Assembly (NCBI GenBank): GCA_002706985.1 | Contig: PAKP01000029.1 | Span: 62,001 to 126,000 of the forward strand | Source: Sneathiella sp. | Lineage (GTDB): Bacteria > Pseudomonadota > Alphaproteobacteria > Sneathiellales > Sneathiellaceae | Reading direction: 5' to 3' | Length of the DNA: 64,000 bases | Part shown: positions 9,175-17,747 of the stretch, in pieces | Numbering within the stretch: position 1 is the stretch's first letter | How the letters are laid out: the number at the start of each line of letters is the position of its first letter | Notes under the pieces: generated by a model | Databases searched by the model: none | Told to the model about the DNA's origin: nothing | The model's input: the letters and a program-made list of their open reading frames with translations, nothing else | Made by a program: the position numbers and the translations under genes

Positions 9175-9583
9175 CATTTATCAGATACCGTCCGATTTCG
9201 AACACCGCTTGGGGCTGAGCAACCCCAATAAACTGCCGACAATATATGTCGCCCGGTCATATTAGCTTTCATTTCCACATTTCATAATAATGGCCGACTA
9301 TTATATATAGAAAACAAATAAAACAATAAATTTGGCTAATGTTTGTAATTACTTATTTAATACTAAACTATAGTTGTATTAAAAAGCAGAATTCTCCCGA
9401 CGAAATTTCATTGAAATAGAAAAAATAAACAAAAGACAAAGTACAAATTAAGTCAAAATGCATAAAATTAACCATTTTTTAGAGAATATTAAGCTTAATG
9501 CACCCACCAAGAAGTAATTTTTGGGTTTTAGGGAGCAGATATAAAGCCTGTCTGTTCTTTTTGTGTAGTATGGAGGCCCAGCC
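9175..9583. other. gene-free AT-rich intergenic stretch
   Basis: About 400 bp between usg and the chemoreceptor locus. It is strongly AT-rich and has no open frame with a ribosome binding site on either strand. I found no clear sigma-54 or sigma-70 promoter, no strong inverted repeat and no tRNA. The right end carries the GGAGG site (9572-9576) that serves the short frame starting at 9584. Confidence 0.6.
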
Positions 9584-9637
9584 ATGTTTGACTTTATGAA
9601 AGGTCGTAGTTCCAAAGATACGATCTGCAGCAATTAA
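9584..9637 (+). other. 17-codon leader frame ending in TAA, in frame with the chemoreceptor
   Basis: A strong ribosome binding site (TGGAGG) is followed by ATG 9584 and 17 codons encoding MFDFMKGRSSKDTICSN, then TAA at 9635-9637. The reading frame is the same as that of the downstream chemoreceptor, which has a start at ATG 9659, 21 bases after the stop. Either it is a real leader peptide, or it is the original N-terminus of the receptor separated by a nonsense codon. A perfect TATAAT at 9644-9649, without a good -35, leaves open a second promoter giving a leaderless message. Confidence 0.55.
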
Positions 9638-9658
9638 AACGGCTATAATGTTCGTGAG

Positions 9659-11485
9659 ATGGATGCGATGTTTGCCGCTTTGAATAAATCGCAAGCCATT
9701 ATTCAATTCAAGACCGACGGAACCATTCTCGATGCCAATCAGGCATTTCTGGATGCCATGGGATACCAGATTGACGAAATACGGGGAAAGCATCACCGTA
9801 TGTTCGTGGAACCCGATTTCGCCAGCAGTAAGGAGTATCAGGAATTCTGGGACGCGCTCGGCCGCGGGGAGTTTCAGGCAGCTGAATATAAACGGATCGC
9901 AAAAGGCGGTAAAGAGGTCTGGATACAGGCATCCTACAATCCGATCTTCAGCAAATCGGGTGTTGTGACAAAAATTGTCAAATTTGCGACCGATATTACG
10001 GCACGCACATTACAGAATGCGAGTTATCAGGGACAGATTGATGCGATGAATAAATCGCAAGCCGTCATCTCCTTTAATCTCGACGGCACCATCATTGACG
10101 CCAATCAGAATTTTCTGGATGTCATGGGATACCAGATTGAGGAAATCCGCGGGGAACATCACCGCAAATTCGTGGATCCCGCCTTCGCCAGCAGCAAGGA
10201 GTATCAGGATTTCTGGGACGCGCTCGGACGTGGGGAGTTTCAGGCGGCCGAATATAAGCGTGTCGCGAAAGGAGGCAAGGAAGTCTGGATACAGGCGTCC
10301 TACAACCCCATCTTCGATCCAAACGGAAAACCGATTAAAGTCGTAAAAATAGCAACGGACATCACCGCGCGTATTTTACAGAATGCCAGCTATCAGGGAC
10401 AGATCGACGCTATCAGTAAATCACAGGCTGTCATTTCCTTTAACCTCGACGGCACCATTATTGACGCTAACCAGAACTTCCTGGACGCCTTGGGATACCG
10501 GATTGAGGAAATTCAGGGGGAACATCACCGCAAGTTTGTAGATCCCGCGTTCGCCAGCAGCAAGGAATATCAGGATTTCTGGAATGCACTTGGACGCGGC
10601 GAGTTTCAGGCGGCCGAATACAAGCGCATTGCTAAAGGCGGCAAGGAAGTCTGGATACAGGCGTCCTATAATCCAATCTTCGATCCAAGCGGCAAACCTA
10701 TTAAGGTTGTAAAAATAGCAACAGACATAACAGCGCAGGTGCTGGCCCGTAACGAAGCAAACAGGGTCGGGAAGGTTGTGGATGAAAACCTTGAGAAAAT
10801 CCTGGTTTCTGTTCGCGATGCAAACCAGCAGGCCACATCCGCAGCATCCGCATCGGGACAGGCACTGCAAACCGTGCAGTCTGTGGCAGCCGCCGCAGAG
10901 GAGTTTCAGTCCTCCGCCTATGAAATTGCCCGCAGCATGAACTCATCTAAGGATGAGGTGGACAAGGCAAACGGCGAAGTCGGCAATGCCGATCTCTCCA
11001 CCAAGGAATTGAGCAAGGCCGCCCAGGCAATGACCAACATCATTGAGGTCATTCAGGATATCGCGGGTCAGATTAACCTACTGGCCCTGAATGCAACCAT
11101 TGAATCGGCCCGCGCGGGAGAGGCAGGCAAGGGTTTTGCCGTCGTCGCTGCCGAGGTTAAGTCGCTTGCTAATCAGGTGGGAAGTGCCACTGATCAGATT
11201 TCTTCCGAAATCAATGGCATGCAGTCAATCAGTGAGAACGTGGTAAACAACTTGAACAGTATCAAAACGGCGATCGTCGCTGTGGAAGCAAGCGTCGCCG
11301 CGGTTGCCGGCGCGGTTGAAGAACAGACCGCAACGACAAAAGAAATTACCGTGAGCATGCAATCCGCGGCGATGGCAGTTGAGGATATCAATGAGAGCCT
11401 CAGCTCCATTTCTCATGCCGTTGAAGACGCAAATACCTACGCACAGGAAGGCGTGGACCTCTATCGGTCTATCGCACAAGCCTGA
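9659..11485 (+). CDS. soluble methyl-accepting chemotaxis protein with three tandem PAS domains
   Basis: Cytoplasmic chemoreceptor of 608 residues with no membrane segment. Three PAS domains with PAC tails lie at about residues 1-115, 123-237 and 245-360; each contains EYQ(D/E)[16 protein letters not shown] and [14 protein letters not shown] methyl-accepting signalling domain follows at about 390-600, with the hairpin tip [22 protein letters not shown] segment near residue 475. Such receptors sense oxygen, redox state or ligands through PAS and control CheA. No che or flagellar genes are nearby. The start at 9659 has only a weak ribosome binding site and lies just after an in-frame stop, so its expression may depend on re-initiation. 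The protein itself looks intact. Confidence 0.88.
   Translation: MDAMFAALNKSQAIIQFKTDGTILDANQAFLDAMGYQIDEIRGKHHRMFVEPDFASSKEYQEFWDALGRGEFQAAEYKRIAKGGKEVWIQASYNPIFSKSGVVTKIVKFATDITARTLQNASYQGQIDAMNKSQAVISFNLDGTIIDANQNFLDVMGYQIEEIRGEHHRKFVDPAFASSKEYQDFWDALGRGEFQAAEYKRVAKGGKEVWIQASYNPIFDPNGKPIKVVKIATDITARILQNASYQGQIDAISKSQAVISFNLDGTIIDANQNFLDALGYRIEEIQGEHHRKFVDPAFASSKEYQDFWNALGRGEFQAAEYKRIAKGGKEVWIQASYNPIFDPSGKPIKVVKIATDITAQVLARNEANRVGKVVDENLEKILVSVRDANQQATSAASASGQALQTVQSVAAAAEEFQSSAYEIARSMNSSKDEVDKANGEVGNADLSTKELSKAAQAMTNIIEVIQDIAGQINLLALNATIESARAGEAGKGFAVVAAEVKSLANQVGSATDQISSEINGMQSISENVVNNLNSIKTAIVAVEASVAAVAGAVEEQTATTKEITVSMQSAAMAVEDINESLSSISHAVEDANTYAQEGVDLYRSIAQA
9683..10742 (+). repeat. 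three in-frame 366-bp tandem repeats encoding PAS domains
   Basis: The same sequence recurs at 9683, 10049 and 10415, giving an exact period of 366 bp (122 codons) with no insertion or deletion between copies. Copies two and three are the most alike at the DNA level; the first differs more at its beginning. The even length and high similarity point to recent internal duplication of one PAS-PAC unit, or to gene conversion keeping the copies alike. Confidence 0.9.
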
Positions 11486-11491
11486 GTTTTC

Positions 11492-11527
11492 GGGTAGCAG
11501 TGCTAAGCCGCACTGCTGCCCGCTTTA
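11492..11527. terminator. hairpin shared by the chemoreceptor and pyrC 3' ends
   Basis: A 12-bp stem (11492-11503 with 11510-11521, one G-T pair) has a 6-base loop and a short T run after it. It starts 6 bases after the chemoreceptor stop and overlaps the last codons of the convergent pyrC gene, so it could serve the plus strand well. Its T run is short, so termination may be partial. Confidence 0.6.
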
Positions 11528-12612
11528 AACCGCCATTTCAGCGTTTCTCCGGCATGGAAGGGAACAAGTTTTCCAGACGGAATAGCAATATGGTCCGGAA
11601 CCACGGTCTCAACCGGCTCCAGTGTTATCCGTTCTTCATTCAGCGGCAAGCCATAGAAAGTCGGGCCGGCCACTGAGGCAAACATCTCTAATTGATCAAG
11701 GGCGCTCTCTTCTTCAAAAACCGCCGCATAGCTCTCCATGGCATAAGGTGCATTAAACAACCCCGCGCAGCCGCAAGCTGTTTCCTTGTCACGTGCTTCG
11801 TGCGGCGCTGTATCCGTACCAAGAAAAAACTTCGCCAATCCGGAGGTCGCAGCCTTTCGCAACGCCAGCCGATGTTTTTCCCGCTTGGCGACGGGCAGAC
11901 AATAAAAATGCGGCCGAATACCGCCTTTGAAAATTGCGTTGCGATTAAATGTCAGATGATGCGGTGTGATTGTCGCTGCAACATTGGGCCCGCTCTCGGT
12001 AACGAAGACGGCGGCCTCAGCAGTCGTGATATGCTCAAACACAAGTTTCAACTCAGGAAAGTCCTTCAGCAGACCAACAAGTATCCGTTCGATGAAGACT
12101 GCCTCACGATCGAAAATGTCGACTTCATGGTCTGTCACCTCCCCATGGACCAGAAGCGGCATGCCAGAGCGTTGCATCACCTCCAGTACAGGATAAATAC
12201 GGCGAATATCGGTGACGCCATGGCTGGAATTTGTCGTTGCATTCGCAGGGTATAATTTAGCAGCCGTAAAAGCACCTTTGTGATGGCCTTTTTCTACTTC
12301 TTCTGCTGAAATACTATCAGTCAGGTAACATGTCATTAAAGGTGTAAAATCGGCATCCGATGGCAAGGCCGCAAGAATTTGTGACCGGTACTCCTCCGCT
12401 GCGGCAATCGTTGTTACAGGCGGCACCAGATTAGGCATAACAATCGCGCGGGCGAACTGCCGCGCTGTGTAAGGTGCCACAGCTTTAAGCATATCGCCGC
12501 TGCGTAAATGCGTGTGCCAGTCATCAGGCCGCCGTAAGGTCAGCGTCGGTCGTCCCGCCTTATTTGATGATACTGCCTGTTCACTGCTTTGCTGACCCAT
12601 CGGACATTCCAT
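11503..12612 (-). CDS. pyrC: dihydroorotase, class II
   Basis: Closes N-carbamoyl-aspartate to dihydroorotate in pyrimidine synthesis. It resembles the E. coli PyrC type rather than the class I PyrC/PyrX type. Metal-binding and catalytic motifs are present: [13 protein letters not shown] near the N-terminus, the carbamylated lysine in [13 protein letters not shown], the histidines in LVHGEVTD and FEHITT, and the aspartate in LGTDTAPH. It is 369 residues counting an N-terminal tail; ATG 12600 is an alternative start. Neither start has a clear ribosome binding site. It is divergent from ygfZ. Confidence 0.94.
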   Translation of the reverse strand: MECPMGQQSSEQAVSSNKAGRPTLTLRRPDDWHTHLRSGDMLKAVAPYTARQFARAIVMPNLVPPVTTIAAAEEYRSQILAALPSDADFTPLMTCYLTDSISAEEVEKGHHKGAFTAAKLYPANATTNSSHGVTDIRRIYPVLEVMQRSGMPLLVHGEVTDHEVDIFDREAVFIERILVGLLKDFPELKLVFEHITTAEAAVFVTESGPNVAATITPHHLTFNRNAIFKGGIRPHFYCLPVAKREKHRLALRKAATSGLAKFFLGTDTAPHEARDKETACGCAGLFNAPYAMESYAAVFEEESALDQLEMFASVAGPTFYGLPLNEERITLEPVETVVPDHIAIPSGKLVPFHAGETLKWRFKAGSSAA

Positions 12613-12734
12613 TTAATCTGAAAATTGTTTCGCGCATTTCTTCTTAATACGCCGCCCGGCCCTTGCCAAGGGCACAGTCGTAGCTTAACTCTGGCATAGA
12701 TATTAATGACACCCCATGGACTGGACCTGATTTT

Positions 12735-13625
12735 ATGTCGGATTTGAGTATCACAGCCTTGAAAAATCGTACAATCCTTGCTCTGACCGGCAAAGATGTG
12801 TGGGATTTCCTGCAAAATCTGGTAACCAATGACATGAAAATGGTGAATGAGGCGCAATGTCTTTATGCAGCATTACTGACGGCACAGGGAAAGTTCCTGC
12901 ATGATTTCATCATTATAAAACAGGGGGAAACTTTTATGATCGATTGCGCGACAGAGCGCAAGGATGACCTGATCCGACGTCTGACTCTTTACAAGCTCCG
13001 ATCCGACGTCACCCTGACTGAAACGGCAAGTCAGGTTTTCGCTGTTTATGGAGACGGCGCTTATAAATCGGCAAATTTACCGGAGAAAGCCGGAACCGTT
13101 ATCCAAAATGGGAATGATCTCTATCTTGTTGACCCTCGAAATGCGAACCTCGGTGTCCGTATAATTACGACAGCGGATTTTAATGCCGCGGACGACTTTC
13201 CCGCGGCGACTGTGAAAGACGAAGGCAGCTATGAAGCTCACCGGCTCTATCTAGGCATACCGGAAGGAGGGCAGGATATTATTCCGGAGAAGAACTTCCT
13301 GCTCGAAGCGAATTTCGAAGAACTTAACGGCGTCAGCTTCACTAAGGGCTGCTATGTCGGCCAGGAACTGACCGCCCGGACAAAGCATCGCGCAAAAATA
13401 AAAAAGCGGTTGCTCCGTGTTCTCTTTGATGGGTCGCTGGAACCCGGGGACGCGATCACGCTGGATGGCCGCGAGATTGCTGAAGTCCGATCTTTCGCCA
13501 ACGGTCAGGGTATCGCGCTGGTTCGTCTTGAGAATTTACCGGAAGGCCCTGCGGCCCTGAAACCGGAGGGAGTTAAGTTGATCCTACCTGAATATATCAA
13601 TCTGCCGATAGCGGAAAAATACTGA
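12735..13625 (+). CDS. ygfZ: YgfZ/GcvT-like folate-binding protein
   Basis: Tetrahydrofolate-binding protein of the YgfZ/IBA57 family, which supports assembly or repair of certain iron-sulfur enzymes such as the tRNA methylthiotransferase MiaB. The product is 296 residues. It opens with a GcvT-like domain (LTGKDVWDFLQNLVTNDM) and carries the family signature SFTKGCYVGQELTARTKH, which contains the conserved cysteine, near residue 205. It diverges from pyrC and is followed by unrelated small genes. Confidence 0.9.
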   Translation: MSDLSITALKNRTILALTGKDVWDFLQNLVTNDMKMVNEAQCLYAALLTAQGKFLHDFIIIKQGETFMIDCATERKDDLIRRLTLYKLRSDVTLTETASQVFAVYGDGAYKSANLPEKAGTVIQNGNDLYLVDPRNANLGVRIITTADFNAADDFPAATVKDEGSYEAHRLYLGIPEGGQDIIPEKNFLLEANFEELNGVSFTKGCYVGQELTARTKHRAKIKKRLLRVLFDGSLEPGDAITLDGREIAEVRSFANGQGIALVRLENLPEGPAALKPEGVKLILPEYINLPIAEKY

Positions 13626-13704
13626 CGATTACCCGCTTGCAAAGCTCAATATTCCGGTCTATAAAAATAGAACAAAACATGAACATATGCGATGGGAGCG
13701 AGAA

Positions 13705-14076
13705 ATGCTTGATCATGTATCTATCGGAATTACGGACCGGGAAAAATCCAAGAATTTTTACGATGCGGTCTTGTCAACTATCGGATTCAAGATGGTTGCT
13801 GATTATGGTGAGACCATTGCCTATGGCCCCTCTCGGGAAGATCCTTTTCTCTGGTTGATCGAGCATAAGGATATCGGTCATGCAAGGGGATTTCATTGCG
13901 CCTTTCGCGCGCCTGATCGGAATTCCATTCATGCCTTTCATGCGGCAGCACTGACCAGCGGCGGTAAAGATAACGGTGGGCCAGGCAAGCGTGACTATGA
14001 AGAGAATTATTACGCTGCATTTGTGCTTGATCCGGACGGCAATAGGATTGAAGCTGTCTGCTTTAATCCGGAGTAG
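13705..14076 (+). CDS. VOC-family (glyoxalase-like) protein
   Basis: Single-domain vicinal oxygen chelate protein of 123 residues. MLDHVSIGITDREKSKNFYDA and the C-terminal YYAAFVLDPDGNRIEAVC are standard for the fold, with the metal-ligand histidine near residue 4 and glutamate in the last strand. The start at 13705 follows a GGGAGCGAG site; ATG 13687 would include that site. Members include glyoxalases, dioxygenases and resistance proteins; no substrate can be named. It lies 12 bp before a metallo-hydrolase gene and the two may be one operon. Confidence 0.82.
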   Translation: MLDHVSIGITDREKSKNFYDAVLSTIGFKMVADYGETIAYGPSREDPFLWLIEHKDIGHARGFHCAFRAPDRNSIHAFHAAALTSGGKDNGGPGKRDYEENYYAAFVLDPDGNRIEAVCFNPE

Positions 14077-14088
14077 GCTCATGGTGTA

Positions 14089-14823
14089 ATGATTCGCGTC
14101 GCTGCCCATAAATGGTATCGGGTTCAAAAAATCGGGGATGATATAACCCTGATTGACGAACCCCATATCAAGCCTTTTTATCGCTGCAATATATGGCATA
14201 TCCGCGGTCGCGACCGGGATGCGCTCATTGATAGCGGCATGGGGGTTGTCAGCTTGCGTGAACATGTCTCTTTGGTGACCGAGAGACCCTTGACCGCAAT
14301 CGCTAGCCACAGCCATTTCGATCATATCGGCTGCCATCACGAGTTTGACGATCGGGCTGCGCACCGTCTTGAAGCGGATATCATTGCGCACCCAACACGA
14401 GCCAACACCCTCGCCGAAGATTACGCGACGGATGATATATTCGACAGTCTCCCGCCCGAGCCGTATCGATCAGAACTTTACGCCGTTCGCGCCGCGCCGG
14501 TGACACATTTTCTCTCGGATGGAGATATTGTCGATCTCGGAGACCGCTGGTTCAAAGTCTTTCATTTGCCCGGACATTCGCCCGGCGGGATCGCGCTTTA
14601 TGAAGAAGCAACCGGGATCCTCTTCTCAGGCGATACGATATATGACGGGCCGCTTATCGAGGATGTATATCATTCCAACCTTGACGACTATCACGCCTCC
14701 ATGCTCCGGCTTAATGGCTTGTCACCGCGTGTAGTTCATGGCGGGCATTTTGACAGTTTCGATGGCACCCGCTTTACCGCACTGATAGAAGAATGGCTAA
14801 AGGCACATGATGAGAAAGGATAG
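14089..14823 (+). CDS. MBL-fold metallo-hydrolase
   Basis: Metallo-beta-lactamase-fold hydrolase of 244 residues. The zinc motif HSHFDHIG (about residue 65-72), the later LPGHSPGG histidine, the bridging aspartate in LFSGDTIYDG and a C-terminal HGGH are all present. The arrangement suits glyoxalase II-like or lactonase-like thioester and ester hydrolases. It lies between a VOC protein and tag with gaps of 12 and 3 bp, suggesting an operon. A glyoxalase-type pair with the VOC gene is possible but unproven. Confidence 0.85.
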   Translation: MIRVAAHKWYRVQKIGDDITLIDEPHIKPFYRCNIWHIRGRDRDALIDSGMGVVSLREHVSLVTERPLTAIASHSHFDHIGCHHEFDDRAAHRLEADIIAHPTRANTLAEDYATDDIFDSLPPEPYRSELYAVRAAPVTHFLSDGDIVDLGDRWFKVFHLPGHSPGGIALYEEATGILFSGDTIYDGPLIEDVYHSNLDDYHASMLRLNGLSPRVVHGGHFDSFDGTRFTALIEEWLKAHDEKG

Positions 14824-14826
14824 GAA

Positions 14827-15399
14827 ATGAGTGGTTGTACTTGGTATGGGGACGATCCTTTCTATAAAGCCTATCATGATGAGGAATGGGGCGTGCCGGA
14901 ATATGACAGCCGAGCCCTTTATGAAAAGCTGATACTGGACGGCTTTCAGGCCGGCCTGTCATGGATCACGATCTTGCGCAAACGGGACAATTTCCATGCC
15001 GCATTCGACAATTTCAACCCGGAACTCATCTCACGATATGACGACAAAAAAGTAGAAGCTCTCATGCAGGACAGCGGAATAATCCGCAACCGGGCCAAGA
15101 TCCTCGGCACCATAAAAGGGGCGCAGCTTTTTCTGGAGATTGAGGAGAAAGAAAATGGATTTTCGCGCCTCCTCTGGGACTATCTTGACGGAAAACCCTT
15201 GCAAAATGATCGGGCCTCCATGACCGATGTTCCGGCAGAAACAGAACTCAGCCAGGCAATCTCGAAGGATTTGAAGAAGCGCGGTTTCAAATTTGTCGGA
15301 CCGACCATCGTATACGCCTTTATGCAGGCGGTCGGCATGGTCAATGATCACATTGTCGGTTGCCCCCGCCATCAAGAAGTCAAATTATTGGCAAGATGA
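14827..15399 (+). CDS. tag: DNA-3-methyladenine glycosylase I
   Basis: Excises 3-methyladenine from alkylated DNA in base excision repair. The 190-residue product starts with the zinc-binding and pocket motif CTWYGDDPFYKAYHDEEWGVP-type sequence and continues with LILDGFQAGLSWITILRKR, both diagnostic of Tag. The closing GCPRHQE supplies further zinc ligands. Its last bases overlap the next small gene in ATGA, implying coupled translation. The ada gene for alkylation repair is far away at 59 kb. Confidence 0.95.
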   Translation: MSGCTWYGDDPFYKAYHDEEWGVPEYDSRALYEKLILDGFQAGLSWITILRKRDNFHAAFDNFNPELISRYDDKKVEALMQDSGIIRNRAKILGTIKGAQLFLEIEEKENGFSRLLWDYLDGKPLQNDRASMTDVPAETELSQAISKDLKKRGFKFVGPTIVYAFMQAVGMVNDHIVGCPRHQEVKLLAR

Positions 15400-15593
15400 G
15401 AGAAGTCCGCGAAATACATGATCTGACCGGTCGCGTTGCGGCGCATTATATGGAAAAATACGGCGCGAAAGCATGTGGCCTCCTTGAAGAGGCTGCCCGC
15501 CAATGCGAGAAGAAATCGGATTTGCCGGGCAGAAACCGCCTGCTGCGCCTTCGCGACGAGATACTAATTTCCAAGATGCAGAATGCCGACTGA
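15396..15593 (+). CDS. small hypothetical protein between tag and DUF1491
   Basis: A 65-residue, charged, probably helical protein. The ATG overlaps the tag stop (ATGA) and the stop lies immediately before the ribosome binding site of the DUF1491 gene, so the frame is tightly packed in an operon. I do not recognise the family. The gene arrangement is the main support; there is no motif to give a role. Confidence 0.55.
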   Translation: MREVREIHDLTGRVAAHYMEKYGAKACGLLEEAARQCEKKSDLPGRNRLLRLRDEILISKMQNAD

Positions 15594-15607
15594 GAAAGGA
15601 CAAGCCG

Positions 15608-15946
15608 CTGGAACCACGTCTGAAAGCAGAACTCTGGGTCAAAGCTCATATTCGAAAATGCGCCGCCTGGAATGTTCCGGTGATGGTTGCCCGGCGCGGT
15701 GATGCCACGGCGGGCTCTGTTCTTATTAAGATCAACCGTCTGGGATCAGGCTGCATGGTGTTGTCGCCCGCGACGAATTTTGAAGATGGTGCGCGGATGT
15801 GGCTGAAAGGAACCGGTCCGGACTGGGTCGAGGAAGAAAGTGCGGACGCCTATATTACACGACAGATCAATAATGATCCGGATCTCTGGGTCCTGGAAAT
15901 TGAGGATCGGGAGGGGCGCGCATTCCTTGACGAAAAGATAGAATGA
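15608..15946 (+). CDS. DUF1491 family protein, probable CTG start
   Basis: Small conserved alphaproteobacterial protein of unknown function. The recognisable sequence begins at LKAELWVKAHIRKC and continues through VLIKINRLG and the C-terminal ITRQINNDPDLWVLEIED. The longest frame with a standard start (ATG 15503) would overlap the previous gene by 91 bp and add an atypical proline- and arginine-rich tail. CTG at 15608 has an AGAAAGGA site 7 bases upstream and gives 112 residues, near the usual family length. The start is therefore inferred; the family is fairly sure. Confidence 0.75.
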   Translation: MEPRLKAELWVKAHIRKCAAWNVPVMVARRGDATAGSVLIKINRLGSGCMVLSPATNFEDGARMWLKGTGPDWVEEESADAYITRQINNDPDLWVLEIEDREGRAFLDEKIE

Positions 15947-16032
15947 AAATTACCTGGATTGACTACTGACAATCAGGGCCAATGTGCTTTATCTTATCCA
16001 TGTCTTTTTTATCGTTTCCAGGGCTTCACCGG

Positions 16033-16827
16033 ATGCAGCAATATCTCGATCTTCTTCGTACCGTACGTCAGACGGGCACTTTCAAATCGGACCGAACCGG
16101 GGTCGGAACCTACAGCATTTTCGGCCATCAGATGCGGTTCGATCTGGCGAAGGGTTTCCCAATGCTGACGACAAAGAAACTGCATCTGAAATCCATCATT
16201 CATGAGCTTTTGTGGTTTCTGGCAGGGGACACGAATATCCGCTATCTGCAGGAAAACGGCGTTCGAATCTGGGACGAATGGGCGGATGAAAATGGCGAGC
16301 TTGGACCAGTATACGGCTCCCAGTGGCGCTCATGGCCCGCTGGGGATGGCCAGACCATTGATCAGATTTCCAATCTTATCACACAGATTAAGACAAATCC
16401 CAATTCCAGACGACTGATTGTCAGCGCATGGAACCCCGCGCAGGTTGATAGTATGGCTCTCCCTCCGTGCCACTGTCTGTTCCAGTTTTATGTTGCCGAA
16501 GGCAAGCTCTCCTGCCAACTATACCAACGGAGCGCAGATGTCTTCCTGGGCGTTCCTTTCAATATTGCTTCCTACGCCCTACTGACGATGATGATTGCGC
16601 AGGTTTGCGATCTGGAGCCCGGCGAATTTATTCACAGTTTCGGTGACACGCATCTTTACGCCAATCATCTGGAACAGGCCGATATCCAGCTGGCCCGAAT
16701 ACCCGGCAAGCTTCCGTCCATGAGAATAAACCCGGACATCAAGGATATTTTTGACTTCACCTTCGACAATTTTGAGCTTAGCGGTTATGAAGCCGCGGCG
16801 CATATCCCGGCAAAAGTCGCGGTCTAG
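16033..16827 (+). CDS. thyA: thymidylate synthase
   Basis: Makes dTMP from dUMP with methylene-tetrahydrofolate, yielding dihydrofolate. From ATG 16033 the product has 264 residues, the same as E. coli ThyA. It begins [20 protein letters not shown] and has the catalytic cysteine in [13 protein letters not shown] and the dUMP-binding [18 protein letters not shown]. The longer frame from 15982 adds a hydrophobic tail not expected in the family. folA follows after 6 bp, and the two enzymes complete the thymidylate folate cycle. Confidence 0.96.
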   Translation: MQQYLDLLRTVRQTGTFKSDRTGVGTYSIFGHQMRFDLAKGFPMLTTKKLHLKSIIHELLWFLAGDTNIRYLQENGVRIWDEWADENGELGPVYGSQWRSWPAGDGQTIDQISNLITQIKTNPNSRRLIVSAWNPAQVDSMALPPCHCLFQFYVAEGKLSCQLYQRSADVFLGVPFNIASYALLTMMIAQVCDLEPGEFIHSFGDTHLYANHLEQADIQLARIPGKLPSMRINPDIKDIFDFTFDNFELSGYEAAAHIPAKVAV

Positions 16828-16833
16828 GCCAGA

Positions 16834-17355
16834 ATGAGGAAGACCGTACTCTCGGCCATTGTCGCTGTATCCGAGAATCAGGTTATCGGCGTTGACAATG
16901 ATCTTCCCTGGCGCCTTTCGAATGACCTGAAATGGTTCAAGAAAACGACCATGGGCAAACCGATTATTATGGGCAGAAAGACGTTTGAGTCGCTTCCGGG
17001 ACCATTGCCCGGCCGAACCAGTATTGTCATAACCCGTGACCCGGGCTTCACGGCAGAAGGCGCCATTGTCACCCATTCCCTTGAATCAGCCTTTGAGATC
17101 GGCAATGAAATAGCCGAGCAAATGAAGACCGACGAGGTCGTCGTCATCGGTGGTGCGGAAATATTCCGTCTCTGCCTTGATCAGCTTGACAGAATTTACC
17201 TGACAAGGGTCCATGCAACCATTGACGGGGATACTTTTTTCCCTGAGTTCGACCCCGAGAAATGGCACGAAATTTCGAAGGAATTCCATTCAAAATCGGA
17301 AAAAGACATGTTCGATCACAGCTTTATTGTGCTCGAACGGAAGCAGGCGCATTAA
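16834..17355 (+). CDS. folA: dihydrofolate reductase
   Basis: Reduces dihydrofolate to tetrahydrofolate with NADPH. The 173-residue product has the family motifs: SAIVAVSENQVIGVDNDLPWRL with the substrate-binding acid, MGKPIIMGRKTFESL, and VVIGGAEIF for NADPH. It lies 6 bp after thyA and so is surely co-transcribed. The tmRNA gene follows within 60 bp on the same strand. Confidence 0.95.
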   Translation: MRKTVLSAIVAVSENQVIGVDNDLPWRLSNDLKWFKKTTMGKPIIMGRKTFESLPGPLPGRTSIVITRDPGFTAEGAIVTHSLESAFEIGNEIAEQMKTDEVVVIGGAEIFRLCLDQLDRIYLTRVHATIDGDTFFPEFDPEKWHEISKEFHSKSEKDMFDHSFIVLERKQAH

Positions 17356-17374
17356 ATTAAGACGCACTGCCCCC

Positions 17375-17403
17375 TTTCAAATTCAAACCAAAAGAATTAT
17401 ATT
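17375..17403 (+). promoter_or_regulatory. possible promoter of the tmRNA gene
   Basis: A TATATT at 17398-17403 lies 17 bases after TTTCAA at 17375-17380, just before the acceptor half of the tmRNA. The -10 is acceptable and the -35 is weak. Read-through from folA is an alternative source of transcript. Confidence 0.35.
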
Positions 17404-17407
17404 ACAG

Positions 17408-17703
17408 TCGTTGGGAAACCAACTATGGCGATAAACGTTGCATGGAATAACCGTTGCGGACCCGGGGGCGGTACCCGGCGCCTCCACCATAAAGACAGCG
17501 ATAGACAACTAACCGGCTGTCTTTCTGATGGGGGCGAAATAGGCTCGACGCGCGCAGTAAAGATGTAATTTTTGCCCGGCATGATACCACCGTATAACGG
17601 GGTCAAATCTATAAATGCTAACGATAATGACGAAGCATTTGCCGTAGCTGCTTAATAGCACTACACGGGGTTCGGAGGGGCACCTGGCAACAGAAGCCCC
17701 TTC
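17408..17703 (+). ncRNA. ssrA: two-piece, circularly permuted tmRNA
   Basis: tmRNA rescues stalled ribosomes and tags the nascent protein for proteolysis. The acceptor half comes first and ends CGCCTCCACCA at 17489; the coding half begins GGGGGCG at 17530. The two ends pair over 7 bp including the G-U third pair that alanyl-tRNA synthetase needs. The T-stem is CCGGG/CCCGG (17462-17466, 17474-17478) with loop GGCGGTA, which lacks the usual TTCRANY. The 40-base spacer between halves has a 9-bp stem (AAAGACAGC/GCTGTCTTT) and would be cut out. The tag frame at 17617-17652 encodes ANDNDEAFAVAA and ends TAA. A final GGGGC/GCCCC pairing precedes a T run. Outer ends are approximate. Confidence 0.95.
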
Positions 17704-17747
17704 ACTTATTTTTGCGTAGAGAGTTGGAGGCGGGGACTATTCAGCAT

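Noticed and set aside
9448..9796. Two minus-strand frames upstream of the chemoreceptor
   Set aside because: They lie in an AT-rich gap and over the PAS repeat, lack ribosome binding sites, and have no family features.
9683..10742. Direct repeats considered as a CRISPR or satellite array
   Set aside because: Unit of 366 bp is a whole multiple of codons and encodes PAS domains; no spacers.
15396..15946. Possible single frameshifted gene spanning the small hypothetical and DUF1491
   Set aside because: The first frame has its own stop right before a ribosome binding site and the second begins at the natural DUF1491 N-terminus, so two genes explain it better.
17397..17606. 69-codon minus-strand frame
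   Set aside because: It lies entirely within the tmRNA gene, whose pairing and tag are explicit.
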